Numbered from the stretch's first letter, positions 46,473 to 56,899 are shown. The stretch is DNA of 64,000 nt from Leptotrichia sp. oral taxon 879 str. F0557 (GCF_000469385.1 NZ_KI271304.1:74001-138000); one strand, 5' to 3'. Numbers and translations are program-made. The notes: generated by a model not told the origin, from the sequence alone.

Positions 46473-48119
46473 ATGATTTTGATGATTGACAATTATGATT
46501 CGTTTGTATTTAATGTTGAGCAATATTTGAAGGAAATGACTGATGATGAAGTTATCACTATTAGAAATGACGCAATAACAATTGATGATATAAAAAAAAT
46601 GAATCCTAGTAAAATAATTTTTTCTCCAGGTCCAAAACATCCAAAGGACAGTGGAATTTGCCTAGAAATTTTAAATAATACTGATGAACTTGGAAATATT
46701 CCAATTTTAGGAATTTGTCTTGGGCATCAGGCAATTGGAATGAATTTTGGCGGTAAAATAAAAAGGCTTGAAAATCCATTGCATGGTAAAACTTCAGAAA
46801 TTACAGTTTTATCCGAGAATTCTGTATTATTTAAAAACTTGCCAAAAAAATTTAAAGTTATGAGATATCATTCACTTTATGTTGACGATATTCCAGAAGA
46901 TCTTGAAGTTACAGCAAAGTCTGAGGATAGGGTTGCGATGGCTGTGGAACACAAAAGTAAAAATATTTTTGGAATACAGTTCCATCCAGAATCAATTTTT
47001 ACTGAATATGGAAAAAATATGATACGAAACTTCTTGAATATTGAAGTTTCAGAAACTTTGCAAAATAATGAAAATTCTAAAAATAATAACGAGAAAGGAA
47101 ACTTTATAGATATGAATAAATATTTAAAAAAATTACAGGAAAATATTGCATTAACAGATACTGATTTTCGTGAAATCTGTAAAATTATTGATAGCAAAAA
47201 TTATGACATCGTACAGCTTGGAGCCTTGCTTGTACTAATTTCGGAAAAAAGCCTTTATCCTGAATCGCTTACAGCATTTGTAAAAAATATTCTAGAATAT
47301 AGCACAACTTTTGAAGATGATTCTGATATGATTGATGTTTGCGGAACTGGTGGCGATGGATTCAAGACAATAAATATTTCAACAGCTGTCTCATTTATTC
47401 TGGGAGCAATGGGAGTAAATGTCGCAAAACATGGAAACCGTGCAATCTCGAGTAAAAGTGGAAGCAGTGATGTACTTGATAAACTAGGAGTACCTCTTGA
47501 AAATTCGCTTGCAAATCAAATTGAAAAACTGCACGTAAAAAATCTTGCTTTCTTTCATGCCCCGTTTTTCCACAAATTAGTTGGAGAAGTACGAGAAGTT
47601 AGAGGCCGTCTTGGAATCAGAACTGTCTTTAACATTTTAGGTCCACTGCTTCACCCAAACACAAAATTAAAATACCAATTGGTTGGACTTTACCACGAGC
47701 CTGTACACAGATTATACGCTGAAACATTACAATTACTGGGAAGAAAACATGCATTAGCTGTTCGTGGAAATGATGGGCTTGATGAAATAACAATTTGTGA
47801 TGACACTAAAATTATTGAAGTAAAAGATGAACAAATTCTCGAATATACAATTTCGCCTGAAAGTTTTGGCTTTAAGCGGGCTTTCCATTCTGAAATTGAA
47901 GGCGGAACTCCAGAGGAAAATGCTGAAATTTTGATAAAAATCTTAAAAGGCGCAGAAAAATCAGCAAAATTTGATATTGTCGTATTGAATGCAATGTTTG
48001 CACTTTATACTGCGGATGTGGTAGATCACCCTGCAAAAGCAAAGGATATGGTTTTAGAAGCAATTGAAAGTGGGAAGGTTTATGAGTTTTATAAAGATTA
48101 TGTGAAAATCACAAAATAA
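46473..48119 (+). CDS. trpGD: Fused anthranilate synthase component II and anthranilate phosphoribosyltransferase
   Basis: 548 residues. Residues 1-190 are the glutamine amidotransferase, with Cys82 in GICLGHQAIG, His171 and Glu173 in FHPES. Residues about 215-548 are TrpD, with CGTGGDGFKTINIST and KHGNRAISSKSGSSDVLDKLG. An Asn-rich linker (about 194-212) joins them. The start of the TrpD part still has an AAAGGA-like site and an ATG at 47112, so a free TrpD could be made as well. This fusion is known in E. coli. Confidence 0.94.
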   Translation: MILMIDNYDSFVFNVEQYLKEMTDDEVITIRNDAITIDDIKKMNPSKIIFSPGPKHPKDSGICLEILNNTDELGNIPILGICLGHQAIGMNFGGKIKRLENPLHGKTSEITVLSENSVLFKNLPKKFKVMRYHSLYVDDIPEDLEVTAKSEDRVAMAVEHKSKNIFGIQFHPESIFTEYGKNMIRNFLNIEVSETLQNNENSKNNNEKGNFIDMNKYLKKLQENIALTDTDFREICKIIDSKNYDIVQLGALLVLISEKSLYPESLTAFVKNILEYSTTFEDDSDMIDVCGTGGDGFKTINISTAVSFILGAMGVNVAKHGNRAISSKSGSSDVLDKLGVPLENSLANQIEKLHVKNLAFFHAPFFHKLVGEVREVRGRLGIRTVFNILGPLLHPNTKLKYQLVGLYHEPVHRLYAETLQLLGRKHALAVRGNDGLDEITICDDTKIIEVKDEQILEYTISPESFGFKRAFHSEIEGGTPEENAEILIKILKGAEKSAKFDIVVLNAMFALYTADVVDHPAKAKDMVLEAIESGKVYEFYKDYVKITK

Positions 48120-48243
48120 TTTTTTGGATATAATTGATAAAATTACTAATTTGTATTTTTTTATAGATTATAACTGATAAAAATTTAAAAAATATCTTTT
48201 TTATTAGTTGTAAGTATGATAAAATATTTATAGAGGTGATTTT

Positions 48244-49455
48244 ATGATAGAAAGAAAAATTTATTTTGAAAAAATTAAACCCTTTATAGATAAAGATATT
48301 ATTAAAGTTTTGACAGGAATAAGGAGAAGCGGTAAATCTGTAATGTTAAAATTGATTATGAAAGAATTGAAAAAAAACGGTGTTAATGAAAATCAATTTA
48401 TTTATATCAATTTTGAAAATTTAAGAAATAAACATCTTTGCTATGCGGATACATTGAATGAATATATATTGGAAAAAGCAGAAAATATTCAAGAGAAATT
48501 CTATTTATTTTTGGATGAAATTCAGGAAGTAAAAGAATGGGAAAAGTGTATAAATTCATTAAGAACAGAAGATAAGCAATTTGATATTTATATAACAGGT
48601 TCCAACGCTAAACTATTATCGGGAGAACTTGCAACTTACCTTGCAGGAAGATACGTTAAAGTTGAAATTTACCCTTTTTCATTTAAAGAGTTTTGCTCAA
48701 TATACCAAAATATAAATAAAAATATTTCAAAAGAAGAAATGTTTGAAAAGTATGTCAAACTAGGTGGGATGCCATTTTTACATAATTTGAATTATGAAGT
48801 GGAATCAAGCATGCAATATTTAAAAGATATATATTCATCAATAATATTAAAAGATATTACTCAAAGAAGCAATATAAGAAATACTGAATTATTAGAGCGA
48901 ATTATCAATTACATCGTAATGAACATTGGGAATACATTTTCTGCAAATTCAATTTCAAAATATTTTAAAAGCGAAAATAGAAAAGTTGCAGTAGATACTG
49001 TGCTAAATTACATAAAAGCCTGTGAAAACGCATTTTTGATTCACAAAGTTCCTCGTTACGAAATACAAGGTAAAGAAGTTCTAAATGTGAGTGAAAAATA
49101 TTATATTGCAGATCATGGAATAAGAGAAGCGATTTTAGAAACAAACGAAAGAGATATAAATCAAATTTTTGAAAATATTGTATATATGGAATTATTACGA
49201 AAAGGCTATAACATAAAAATCGGAAAATTGAATAATTTAGAAATAGATTTTGTCTGTACAAAAACAAATAATGAGAAAATTTATATTCAGGTAGCATATT
49301 TACTTGCCTCCGAAGACACTATAAAAAGGGAATTTTTACCATTTGAAAAAATTAATGATAATTATCCAAAATATGTAATTTCTATGGATAGATTTGATAT
49401 GTCAAGAAATGGGATAAAACATTTGAATATTATTGATTTTTTATTGAAAGACTAA
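48244..49455 (+). CDS. AAA-type ATPase with DUF4143
   Basis: 403 residues. Walker A is GIRRSGKS (Lys31) and Walker B is FYLFLDEIQ. YITGSNAKLLSGELATYLAGRY is the family signature. The C-terminal DUF4143 (about 200-400) has a PD-(D/E)XK-like end, with EIDFVCTKTNNEKIYIQVAY. Such proteins are common in bacteria and archaea, with unknown function. The gene splits the trp operon between trpGD and trpC. It has its own -10-like TATGATAAAAT and an AGAGGTG site, which suggests insertion as a unit. Confidence 0.88.
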   Translation: MIERKIYFEKIKPFIDKDIIKVLTGIRRSGKSVMLKLIMKELKKNGVNENQFIYINFENLRNKHLCYADTLNEYILEKAENIQEKFYLFLDEIQEVKEWEKCINSLRTEDKQFDIYITGSNAKLLSGELATYLAGRYVKVEIYPFSFKEFCSIYQNINKNISKEEMFEKYVKLGGMPFLHNLNYEVESSMQYLKDIYSSIILKDITQRSNIRNTELLERIINYIVMNIGNTFSANSISKYFKSENRKVAVDTVLNYIKACENAFLIHKVPRYEIQGKEVLNVSEKYYIADHGIREAILETNERDINQIFENIVYMELLRKGYNIKIGKLNNLEIDFVCTKTNNEKIYIQVAYLLASEDTIKREFLPFEKINDNYPKYVISMDRFDMSRNGIKHLNIIDFLLKD

Positions 49456-49507
49456 AAAAAACTGAAAATATTTATAAATTAAAATTTTTAGAAAGAATGG
49501 TGCAAAT

Positions 49508-49885
49508 ATGTTAAAAACTTTATACAAAGAAAAATGTTTGAGGTATTTTATAATCCCAGAAATAATACTATTGTTTATATTTTTCTTCAAATTTTCAATA
49601 TTAGCAGTATATGTAATACTGCCTCTTTATGTTTTTGAAAGTATATTTGATAATATTTTTTTCAATATCCCATTAATTTGGTTATTATTTAAAATAACAA
49701 CTATGTATTTTTGCTCTATAAAATTTGAAAAAATAAATAAAATTGAAGATGAAGAAAAAAAGAAAAAAGAGAAAATTAGATTAAAGATAATAATTTTTTT
49801 ATTAAATATAATAGCACTCATTATTTTTACAATATTTTCTATTGATTTAGTAAACAATATTTTTAATACATTATTAAGTTTTTAA
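49508..49885 (+). CDS. Small membrane protein in the trp operon
   Basis: 125 residues with about four hydrophobic segments and a charged Lys/Glu stretch (about 75-97). The ribosome site is weak. It lies between the DUF4143 gene and trpC, 16 bases before trpC. The family is not recognised. It may have come in with the ATPase gene. Confidence 0.55.
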   Translation: MLKTLYKEKCLRYFIIPEIILLFIFFFKFSILAVYVILPLYVFESIFDNIFFNIPLIWLLFKITTMYFCSIKFEKINKIEDEEKKKKEKIRLKIIIFLLNIIALIIFTIFSIDLVNNIFNTLLSF

Positions 49886-49901
49886 ATGTGAAAGGAGAAA
49901 T

Positions 49902-50627
49902 ATGGATATTTTAGAAAAAATAAAAATTAAAAGAGATATACAGCTTGAAGATGAATTAAAGTCTTTTAAACAGCCACCTTTAAAAAAGGCACTTAATCAA
50001 AAGGGAATTCAGATTATTGGGGAAATTAAAAGGGCTTCTCCATCAAAGGGAAAAATTGCAAAAGATGATTTTGATTTATTAAAACAGGCACAAAGTTATG
50101 TAGATAAAGGAGTTTCAGCTTTTTCGATATTGACAGAAAAGGAATATTTTAAAGGGGAGAATGATTTTATAAAAGTTGTAAGGGAAAAATTTCCAGAAAT
50201 GCCGATTTTAAGGAAAGATTTTATTTATACTCCGTTTCAAGTGGCTCATGCTAAATTTTTAGGAGCTTCAGCGATTTTGCTGATTGTGAGAATGCTGGAT
50301 GATAAGACACTTTTGGAACTTCATAAGCTGGCACAGAATTTGGAAATGGATGTTCTGGTGGAAACTCATGATGAAGAGGAAATAAGAAGGGCTTTGAAGA
50401 TTCCGAATTTGGAGATTTTGGGGATAAATAACCGAAATTTGAATACTTTTGAAGTTGATATTAAAACTACAGAAAAACTGATAAATGAAATTCCAAGCGA
50501 TGTTTTAAACAATTTGACTATTGTAAGTGAAAGTGGATTTTTGTCAAAAGAGGATGTGGAGTATGCAGAAAATTTGAATGTGGATGGACTGCTAATCGGA
50601 GAGGCACTTATGAAAGGGCTTCTTTAG
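49902..50627 (+). CDS. trpC: Indole-3-glycerol phosphate synthase
   Basis: 241 residues. Closes the indole ring from CdRP. TIM-barrel motifs are IIGEIKRASPSKG (catalytic Glu and Lys), ILRKDFIY, INNRNLNTFEVD and VSESGF. It is a little shorter at the N-terminus than most. AAAGGAG lies before the ATG. It is separate from trpF here, unlike in E. coli. Confidence 0.94.
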   Translation: MDILEKIKIKRDIQLEDELKSFKQPPLKKALNQKGIQIIGEIKRASPSKGKIAKDDFDLLKQAQSYVDKGVSAFSILTEKEYFKGENDFIKVVREKFPEMPILRKDFIYTPFQVAHAKFLGASAILLIVRMLDDKTLLELHKLAQNLEMDVLVETHDEEEIRRALKIPNLEILGINNRNLNTFEVDIKTTEKLINEIPSDVLNNLTIVSESGFLSKEDVEYAENLNVDGLLIGEALMKGLL

Positions 50628-50653
50628 AATTTGATAAAATAAATATTCTGAAA

Positions 50654-50673
50654 CAAGGAGCCAAAAATCCTTG
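50654..50673 (+). other. Short hairpin between trpC and trpF
   Basis: CAAGGA and TCCTTG pair with an eight-base loop and no T-run. It may only stabilise or pause the transcript. Confidence 0.3.
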
Positions 50674-50728
50674 GGGAAATAAAAAACTTAGGTTGTTAAA
50701 CTGGTCTTAGAAAAATAACTTTAAATTT

Positions 50729-51457
50729 ATGGAAGGAAAAAAATTGGAGAAAAAAGAAAATAATGTGGCAACTGATAATTTCATAGAAAATACTACTAAA
50801 TTAAAGGTTTGTGGAATTAGGAGCATTACTGAAATTAATGAATTGAAAACTTTGTATATTGACTATTTTGGATGTATTTTTGCAGAAAGTCAAAGACAGG
50901 TGGATAGCGAACTTGCTGCTAAAATTACACGGATTGCACACAGGCATGGGAAAAAAACTGTAGGAGTGTTTGTAAATGCGATGATTGAGAATGTTGTAAA
51001 AATTGTGAAAGAAACAGATATTGATATTGTGCAGCTGCATGGAGATGAGTCAGTGGAATATTGCATGGAACTTACTCAAAAATTAGAAAAATTGTACGAA
51101 AAAAATTGTTTTAGAAAACGTAAAAACTTCCCTGCTAAAACGAAGCTTTGGAAAGTTTTTGGCGTGACTGATGAACTTCCGAATATTGCTGACTACAAGC
51201 CATATATTGAATACCCTCTATTTGACGCAAAAGGAATAAATCGTGGGGGAAACGGAATTGTCTTTGATTGGGATATTTTGAAAAAATTGGAAAAATATTC
51301 ATTTGTGCTGGCTGGAGGGCTTTCGGCTGAAAATATTTGTGAGGCGCTTGAATGTAAGCCTGCGATTTTGGATGTGAACAGTAAGGTTGAGGTCAATAAT
51401 AAAAAAAATAAAAAATTAGTTGAGGAAGTTGTAAATTTAGTAAAAAAGGGAAAATAA
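50729..51457 (+). CDS. trpF: Phosphoribosylanthranilate isomerase
   Basis: 242 residues. Barrel motifs are LKVCGIRS (catalytic Cys), VGVFVNA, VQLHGDES and LAGGLSAENI, with the catalytic Asp in FDAKG-type sequence and the end ILDVNSKVE. About 23 extra residues precede the usual start. The ATG at 50729 has no clear site, and a TTG at 50743 lies after GGAAGGA. An extra basic stretch (about 118-130) is unusual. Confidence 0.92.
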   Translation: MEGKKLEKKENNVATDNFIENTTKLKVCGIRSITEINELKTLYIDYFGCIFAESQRQVDSELAAKITRIAHRHGKKTVGVFVNAMIENVVKIVKETDIDIVQLHGDESVEYCMELTQKLEKLYEKNCFRKRKNFPAKTKLWKVFGVTDELPNIADYKPYIEYPLFDAKGINRGGNGIVFDWDILKKLEKYSFVLAGGLSAENICEALECKPAILDVNSKVEVNNKKNKKLVEEVVNLVKKGK

Positions 51458-51491
51458 TAATTTAAAAAAATAAATGTGAAAGGAAAGAAAT

Positions 51492-52739
51492 ATGGGAAAT
51501 AAACATTTTAATGAAAAGGCATATTTTGGGCAATTTGGTGGACAATTTGTACCTGAAACTGCGATGTTTGCTCTATCGGAACTGGAAACCGAATATGAAA
51601 AGCTAAAGAATGACAAGGAATTTTTTGAAGAATTTGATAATTTGCTAAAAAATTATGTTGGACGTGAAACTCCGCTCTATTATGCCAAAAATTTGAGTGA
51701 ACATTATAACCACGATATTTACTTGAAAAGAGAAGACTTGAACCATACTGGTGCTCATAAAATTAATAATGCGCTTGGGCAAGTTTTACTTGCTAAAAAA
51801 ATGGGAAAGAAAAAAGTTATTGCTGAAACTGGGGCTGGACAGCACGGAGTTGCTACTGCTACTGCGGCCGCTCTATTAGGTTTGGAGTGTGACGTTTACA
51901 TGGGAGCTGTTGATATTGAACGGCAAAAATTAAATGTTTTTAGAATGGAGCTTTTGGGAGCAAGAGTTATTTCGATTGAAGACGGGCTTAAAACTTTGAA
52001 GGAAGCGACAACTGCGGCTATTCAGTCTTGGGTTGCAGAGATAGAAACTGTGTTTTATGTAATCGGATCTGTTGTAGGGCCTCATCCATATCCGACTATC
52101 GTGCGTGATTTTCAGTCAATTATCGGTTACGAAGCAAAAGCACAGCTGGAGGAACTTGGAAAGCATGCTGATCATGTTATTGCCTGTGTTGGTGGTGGAA
52201 GTAATGCTATTGGTATTTTTAGTGCATTTTTAGAAGATAGTTCAACAAAACTTTATGGAGTCGAAGCTGGAGGATACGGAATTGACACAGATATGCACGC
52301 TGCTACATTGACACTTGGAAAACCTGGAATTATTCATGGAATGAAAACTTATGTTCTTCAAAACAAATATGGACAAATAAGTTCAGTTCACTCAATTTCC
52401 GCTGGGCTTGACTATCCAGGAGTAGGTCCCGAACATTCACATCTATTTGATACAAAAAGAGCAACTTACGCACCAATTACCGATGATGAGGCAATGAAAG
52501 CTCTAATGCTTGTTACAAGAAAAGAAGGGATTATTCCAGCAATTGAGAGTTCCCATGCGTTAGCCTATCTTGAAAAATTATGTCCTGCACTTTCTAAAGA
52601 CAAGAGAGAAACTATCATTGTAAATGTGTCTGGACGTGGAGATAAAGATATGCACACTGTTTTTTCTGTATTAAAAGACAAGGAAACTGGCGGAAAAAAT
52701 GGAATTTATGAGTTAAATGGAGGTTTAGAAAATGAGTGA
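51492..52739 (+). CDS. trpB: Tryptophan synthase beta subunit
   Basis: 415 residues. PLP-dependent joining of indole and serine. [11 protein letters not shown] is the N-terminal signature, [19 protein letters not shown] carries the PLP Lys, GGGSNAIG holds the phosphate, and GRGDKDMHT ends the fold. This is the standard TrpB1 type. It overlaps the start of trpA by eight bases. Confidence 0.97.
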   Translation: MGNKHFNEKAYFGQFGGQFVPETAMFALSELETEYEKLKNDKEFFEEFDNLLKNYVGRETPLYYAKNLSEHYNHDIYLKREDLNHTGAHKINNALGQVLLAKKMGKKKVIAETGAGQHGVATATAAALLGLECDVYMGAVDIERQKLNVFRMELLGARVISIEDGLKTLKEATTAAIQSWVAEIETVFYVIGSVVGPHPYPTIVRDFQSIIGYEAKAQLEELGKHADHVIACVGGGSNAIGIFSAFLEDSSTKLYGVEAGGYGIDTDMHAATLTLGKPGIIHGMKTYVLQNKYGQISSVHSISAGLDYPGVGPEHSHLFDTKRATYAPITDDEAMKALMLVTRKEGIIPAIESSHALAYLEKLCPALSKDKRETIIVNVSGRGDKDMHTVFSVLKDKETGGKNGIYELNGGLENE

Positions 52740-53505
52740 AAAAAAATTAGATAAGAAAATTATTGATATTTTTAGAGAAAAAGAAAAAGTAAACATTGGT
52801 TATATTGTCGCAGGCTATCCAAGTGTTGATTTTACAAAACAATTTTTACAAAATTTGGATAATACAGCTCTTGATATGCTTGAAATCGGAATTCCCTACT
52901 CCGACCCTCTAGCCGATGGAAAATTAATTTCACACGCTTCATTTCTTGCTTCTGAAGCTGGAGTTACTACCGATACAGTCTTTGACTTGTTAACAGAAGT
53001 AAAAAATGATATTTCAAAACCTCTAATTTTTCTAGTTTATTACAATTTAGTCTTTGCTTACGGAATTGATGAATTTATCAAAAAATGCTGTGAAGCTAAT
53101 GTTAAAGGTATGATAATTCCAGACTTGCCTTATGAGGAAGCCTTTGAAATGTCGGAAAAGCTACAAGAAAACAATATCGCTCTTATCCCTCTTGTAAGCG
53201 TTACTTCTGGAAGCAGAATGAAAAAAATTATTTCTCAAGGCGACGGCTTTATTTACGCAATCGGTTCTCTTGGAGTTACAGGTTCAAAACAAGTTGATTT
53301 ACCACGTTTGGAGTCTTTTATTAATGAAATTAGAGAAGTTTCAGACTTGCCAGTTTCATTAGGATTTGGAATAAAAAATAATGATAATGTGAATACGATG
53401 AGAAAATATGCAGATGGGGTGATTGTTGGAACAAGTATCGTTGAGTTTACCCAGAAAAATGATGTGGATTATGTGATTCAAAAAATTAATGAACTGTTTA
53501 AATAG
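52732..53505 (+). CDS. trpA: Tryptophan synthase alpha subunit
   Basis: 257 residues. Cleaves indole-3-glycerol phosphate to give indole for Trp[17 protein letters not shown] has the catalytic Glu and Asp, [12 protein letters not shown] the second active-site loop and [10 protein letters not shown] the phosphate site. It is the last gene of the operon and is followed by two terminators. Confidence 0.96.
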   Translation: MSEKKLDKKIIDIFREKEKVNIGYIVAGYPSVDFTKQFLQNLDNTALDMLEIGIPYSDPLADGKLISHASFLASEAGVTTDTVFDLLTEVKNDISKPLIFLVYYNLVFAYGIDEFIKKCCEANVKGMIIPDLPYEEAFEMSEKLQENNIALIPLVSVTSGSRMKKIISQGDGFIYAIGSLGVTGSKQVDLPRLESFINEIREVSDLPVSLGFGIKNNDNVNTMRKYADGVIVGTSIVEFTQKNDVDYVIQKINELFK

Positions 53506-53515
53506 GTATTGGTGA

Positions 53516-53542
53516 AGATGGTCAGAAATGACTGTCTTTTTT
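53516..53542 (+). terminator. First terminator of the trp operon
   Basis: AGATGGTCA, GAAA, TGACTGTCT: a 9-bp stem with two G-U pairs and a tetraloop, then six T residues. Confidence 0.75.
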
Positions 53543-53559
53543 GTAATATTGACTAAATT

Positions 53560-53608
53560 AAAAAAATACCCCTAAATAATATCAAATATCTAGGGGTAAT
53601 TTTTTTTT
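53560..53608. terminator. Bidirectional terminator between trpA and nspC
   Basis: TACCCCTA and TAGGGGTA form an 8-bp stem. T-runs follow on both strands, so it serves both trpA and nspC. Confidence 0.82.
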
Positions 53609-53610
53609 AA

Positions 53611-54798
53611 TTATGACAATCTATTCCTAAAGTCCTCATATTCAAATTTTCTAATAACCTCAACTCCACCTTTTTCTGTATAAACTGCAATCACAGGCAA
53701 ATTTATCCCATTGAAAGTATTCGTCTTCACCATGCTATAATGTGCCATATCAGTAAAAATCAGCTTATCTCCTACTTTTACAGGATCATCAAAAGAGTAA
53801 TCTCCAATTACATCTCCAGCAAGGCAAGTAGGCCCTCCCAATCTATAAGTGTATTTCTTCTCATTTGGCATTCCTGAGCCGAAAATAAATGGACGGTATG
53901 GCATTTCGATTACATCAGGCATGTGACACGAAGCTGAAGTATCCATTAACAATATATCCATTTCATTTTTTGTAATATCTAAAACTTCCGAAACTAAAAA
54001 TCCTGTATTCAAGGCAACCGCTTCTCCTGGTTCTAAATACACTTCCACATCATATTTTTCTTTTATATAATTTATGCATTTTACAAGTTTTTCAATATCA
54101 TAATCTTCTCTTGTAATATGATGTCCCCCACCAAAATTAAGCCATTTCATATTATGTAAATACTTTCCAAATTTTTCTTCAAAAATTTTTAATACATTTT
54201 CAAGGGCATCCGAATTTTGTTCACAAAGTGCATGAAAATGAAATCCATCCAATCCTTCAAGTTCATCTTCCTTAAAATTTTCAAGTGTTACTCCAAATCT
54301 TGAAAATCTTCCCGCTGGATTGTAAATCTCAGTTTCAACTTCTGAAAATTCTGGATTTAATCGAAGTCCACAGCTAATTTTCTTACCATTTTTTTCTTCA
54401 AATTCCTTTACTCTATTCTTAAATTTTTTCCATTGATTAAAAGAGTTAAAAACAATATGATTTGTTATTTCCATTATTTCATCAAACTCATCTTCCCTGT
54501 AAGACGGATTAAAAATATGTGTTTCCAATTTTTTGTTAGGATTTTTTAACTCCATTTCCTCATACCCAAGTCTTGCTTCAAATAGTGAGCTTGCAGTAGT
54601 TCCATTTAAGTATTCACTAATTAACGGATAGAAATAAAACATCGAAAATCCTTTTTGTGCAAGCAATATTTTACATCCTGTTCTATCAATTACACTTTTT
54701 AATGTTTCAAGATTTCTTTTTAGCAGCCTTTCATCAACTATAAAGGCTGGTGTTGGCAAATTTGTTATATCCATATCAAGATACTTATTTTTTGACAT
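53611..54798 (-). CDS. nspC: Carboxynorspermidine decarboxylase
   Basis: 395 residues. PLP enzyme of the alanine-racemase-like fold, making norspermidine or spermidine by the carboxy route. Hallmarks are LPTPAFIVDERLL, ILLAQKGFSMF with the PLP Lys, LNFGGGHHITREDYD, and DTSASCHMPDVIEMPYRP. The partner dehydrogenase gene is not in the window. It appears monocistronic. Confidence 0.92.
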   Translation of the reverse strand: MSKNKYLDMDITNLPTPAFIVDERLLKRNLETLKSVIDRTGCKILLAQKGFSMFYFYPLISEYLNGTTASSLFEARLGYEEMELKNPNKKLETHIFNPSYREDEFDEIMEITNHIVFNSFNQWKKFKNRVKEFEEKNGKKISCGLRLNPEFSEVETEIYNPAGRFSRFGVTLENFKEDELEGLDGFHFHALCEQNSDALENVLKIFEEKFGKYLHNMKWLNFGGGHHITREDYDIEKLVKCINYIKEKYDVEVYLEPGEAVALNTGFLVSEVLDITKNEMDILLMDTSASCHMPDVIEMPYRPFIFGSGMPNEKKYTYRLGGPTCLAGDVIGDYSFDDPVKVGDKLIFTDMAHYSMVKTNTFNGINLPVIAVYTEKGGVEVIRKFEYEDFRNRLS

Positions 54799-54899
54799 TT
54801 TTTATCATCTCCTTTTATACTTTACATCTCTTATCAATATTATAATTCAAATGTATCTAAAATTTATTCCTTATTATATCACACTTTTCTCAAAATCTA

Positions 54900-54939
54900 T
54901 AAAAAAAGATTATCCTAAATTTAATTTTTTAAGATAATC
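54900..54939 (-). terminator. Terminator of the macAB operon
   Basis: GATTATCTT and AGGATAATC pair and are followed on the minus strand by seven T residues. Confidence 0.75.
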
Positions 54940-54962
54940 AATTTTTTTATTTAAACATAATT

Positions 54963-56174
54963 CTAATCTGTTCTCAGTGCTTCCATTGGCTCCAATGCGG
55001 CAGCTTTTTTCGCTGGATAAACTCCAAAAACTAATCCTATCATTGTCGAAACAAATATACACACAAACACTATAACTGGACTTAATATTGGCGATGTCTG
55101 TATAAACATGCCAACTAAAAGTGCTAATGAATATCCAATTACAACTCCAATTATACCACCAAAAAATGTCAAAATCACAGCTTCTATCAAAAATTGTATA
55201 AGAATGTGTGTTGTTTTGGCTCCAATAGCCTTTCTTAGCCCAACTTCCCTTATTCTCTCGGTAACACTTACAAGCATTATATTCATAACTCCGATTCCAC
55301 CTACAAATAACGAAATTGCAGCAACTCCACTTATGAAAAGTGAAAGCATGTTAAGAATGTTATTAAATTCATCCAAGCCTTGACTTGTTGAATTTACATT
55401 ATAAACATTAGGCTCACTTCCTCTTGTCTTCATTTTTTCTTTTACAATTTCCATTATTCTAGCCATTTCATTGGCATCAGTAGTTTTTACCTGCAAAGCT
55501 GTATATTTATTCTGCTCATTTCCTTCTAAATGATTTAAGTAATTATTTGGCAGAAGTCCCATTGCAGGCATCTGATCTCCACCTCCTAGACTTGCATACG
55601 GATTTTTAAACACTCCAACGATTGTCACTATCTGACTATTTTTTCTAAAATTTAAAGTCAATTTCTTTCCTATAGGATTTTCGCCAGGAAATAACTGATC
55701 TGAGGTTGTATTGTCAATTATTACGTATTTTCCATCTTTTCTATATTCATTTGGCAAAAATTTTCGTCCTTTTATTATTGTGTAATTTGAAATCTTAAAA
55801 TAATCTTCTGTTACTCCAGTTCCAGTAAACATCTTATCTGATCCATCATTTGAAGATAATCTTGCAAAAGTGCTGGAAGTAGGAGTAACTGCTTCGACAC
55901 CTTCTATACTCTTTAATTCCTTAATATCTTTTTGGGTAAGTAAATCCTGTGATTTATAAGTCTGTCCTGGAGAAGTGTCAATTGATATTTCAAAGTTTGA
56001 TACTCCTAGCTTATTCAAATCTCCAGTAATATTTTCCTTAACTCCTGCTCCTAATGAAGACATCATTATCACTGAAGATATACCGATTATTATTCCAAGC
56101 ATTGTCAAGAAGGAACGTACCTTATAGCTAAATAAATTTGATACTGATAATTTTAGCAATTCCATAAAATCCAT
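54963..56174 (-). CDS. macB: MacB-type ABC transporter permease
   Basis: 403 residues. One N-terminal membrane helix is followed by a large periplasmic MacB core domain (about 45-270) and the FtsX domain with three C-terminal helices (SVTERIREVGLRKAIGA). It has the type VII ABC layout used in mechanotransmission. The start codon is five bases after the ATPase gene, with GAGAGGAG in the end of that gene. Last gene of the efflux operon. Substrate unknown. Confidence 0.92.
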   Translation of the reverse strand: MDFMELLKLSVSNLFSYKVRSFLTMLGIIIGISSVIMMSSLGAGVKENITGDLNKLGVSNFEISIDTSPGQTYKSQDLLTQKDIKELKSIEGVEAVTPTSSTFARLSSNDGSDKMFTGTGVTEDYFKISNYTIIKGRKFLPNEYRKDGKYVIIDNTTSDQLFPGENPIGKKLTLNFRKNSQIVTIVGVFKNPYASLGGGDQMPAMGLLPNNYLNHLEGNEQNKYTALQVKTTDANEMARIMEIVKEKMKTRGSEPNVYNVNSTSQGLDEFNNILNMLSLFISGVAAISLFVGGIGVMNIMLVSVTERIREVGLRKAIGAKTTHILIQFLIEAVILTFFGGIIGVVIGYSLALLVGMFIQTSPILSPVIVFVCIFVSTMIGLVFGVYPAKKAAALEPMEALRTD

Positions 56175-56179
56175 TTACA

Positions 56180-56872
56180 CTACACTCCTCTCCGATGCTG
56201 AACAATTTCATCCTTTTCTATTACACCGTCTTTTAATCTGATAATTCTTTTACAATGCTCTGCCACATCTTCCTCATGCGTAACCATTACTATCGTTGTT
56301 CCGTTATCGTTCAATTTTTTAAAAATTTCCAAAACCTCTTCTCCAGATTTTGAATCTAGATTTCCTGTTGGCTCATCTGCAAGAAGTATTTTAGGATTGT
56401 TTATTATCGCTCTTGCTATTGCCACTCTCTGTCTTTGTCCCCCTGACATCTCATTTGGCTTATGATGGATTCTTTCACCAAGTCCCACACTTTCCAATGC
56501 TTCAGTTGCCCTTTTTAGCCTTTCAGCTTTCTTTACTCCTGCATACAAAGCTGGAAGAGCCACATTTTCAACTGCCGTCATCTTTGGAAGTAAGTTAAAA
56601 GTTTGGAATACAAACCCTATTTTTTTGTTTCTTACTTCAGCAAGTGCATCTCCTTTTATAGTTGAAACATCTTGATTATCTAAAATATAAGTTCCAGATG
56701 TAAGGCTGTCAAGACACCCCAAAATATTCATAAGAGTAGATTTTCCACTTCCAGATGGTCCCATAAAAGCTACATATTCTCCTTCACTTACAGAAAGATT
56801 AAGCCCTTTCAAAACTTTTAATTCCATGCTTCCGTTTTTATATATTTTTACTATATCGCTCACTTTTATCAT
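56180..56872 (-). CDS. MacB/LolD-type ABC transporter ATPase
   Basis: 230 residues. Walker A is GPSGSGKST (Lys44), the signature is [14 protein letters not shown], Walker B is ILLADEPTGNLD and the switch His is in MVTHEE. It powers the permease gene that follows; in E. coli both parts are in one MacB protein. GAGGT precedes the ATG. Confidence 0.93.
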   Translation of the reverse strand: MIKVSDIVKIYKNGSMELKVLKGLNLSVSEGEYVAFMGPSGSGKSTLMNILGCLDSLTSGTYILDNQDVSTIKGDALAEVRNKKIGFVFQTFNLLPKMTAVENVALPALYAGVKKAERLKRATEALESVGLGERIHHKPNEMSGGQRQRVAIARAIINNPKILLADEPTGNLDSKSGEEVLEIFKKLNDNGTTIVMVTHEEDVAEHCKRIIRLKDGVIEKDEIVQHRRGV

Positions 56873-56899
56873 AAAAATTTACCTCTAAAGTTTATTTTT

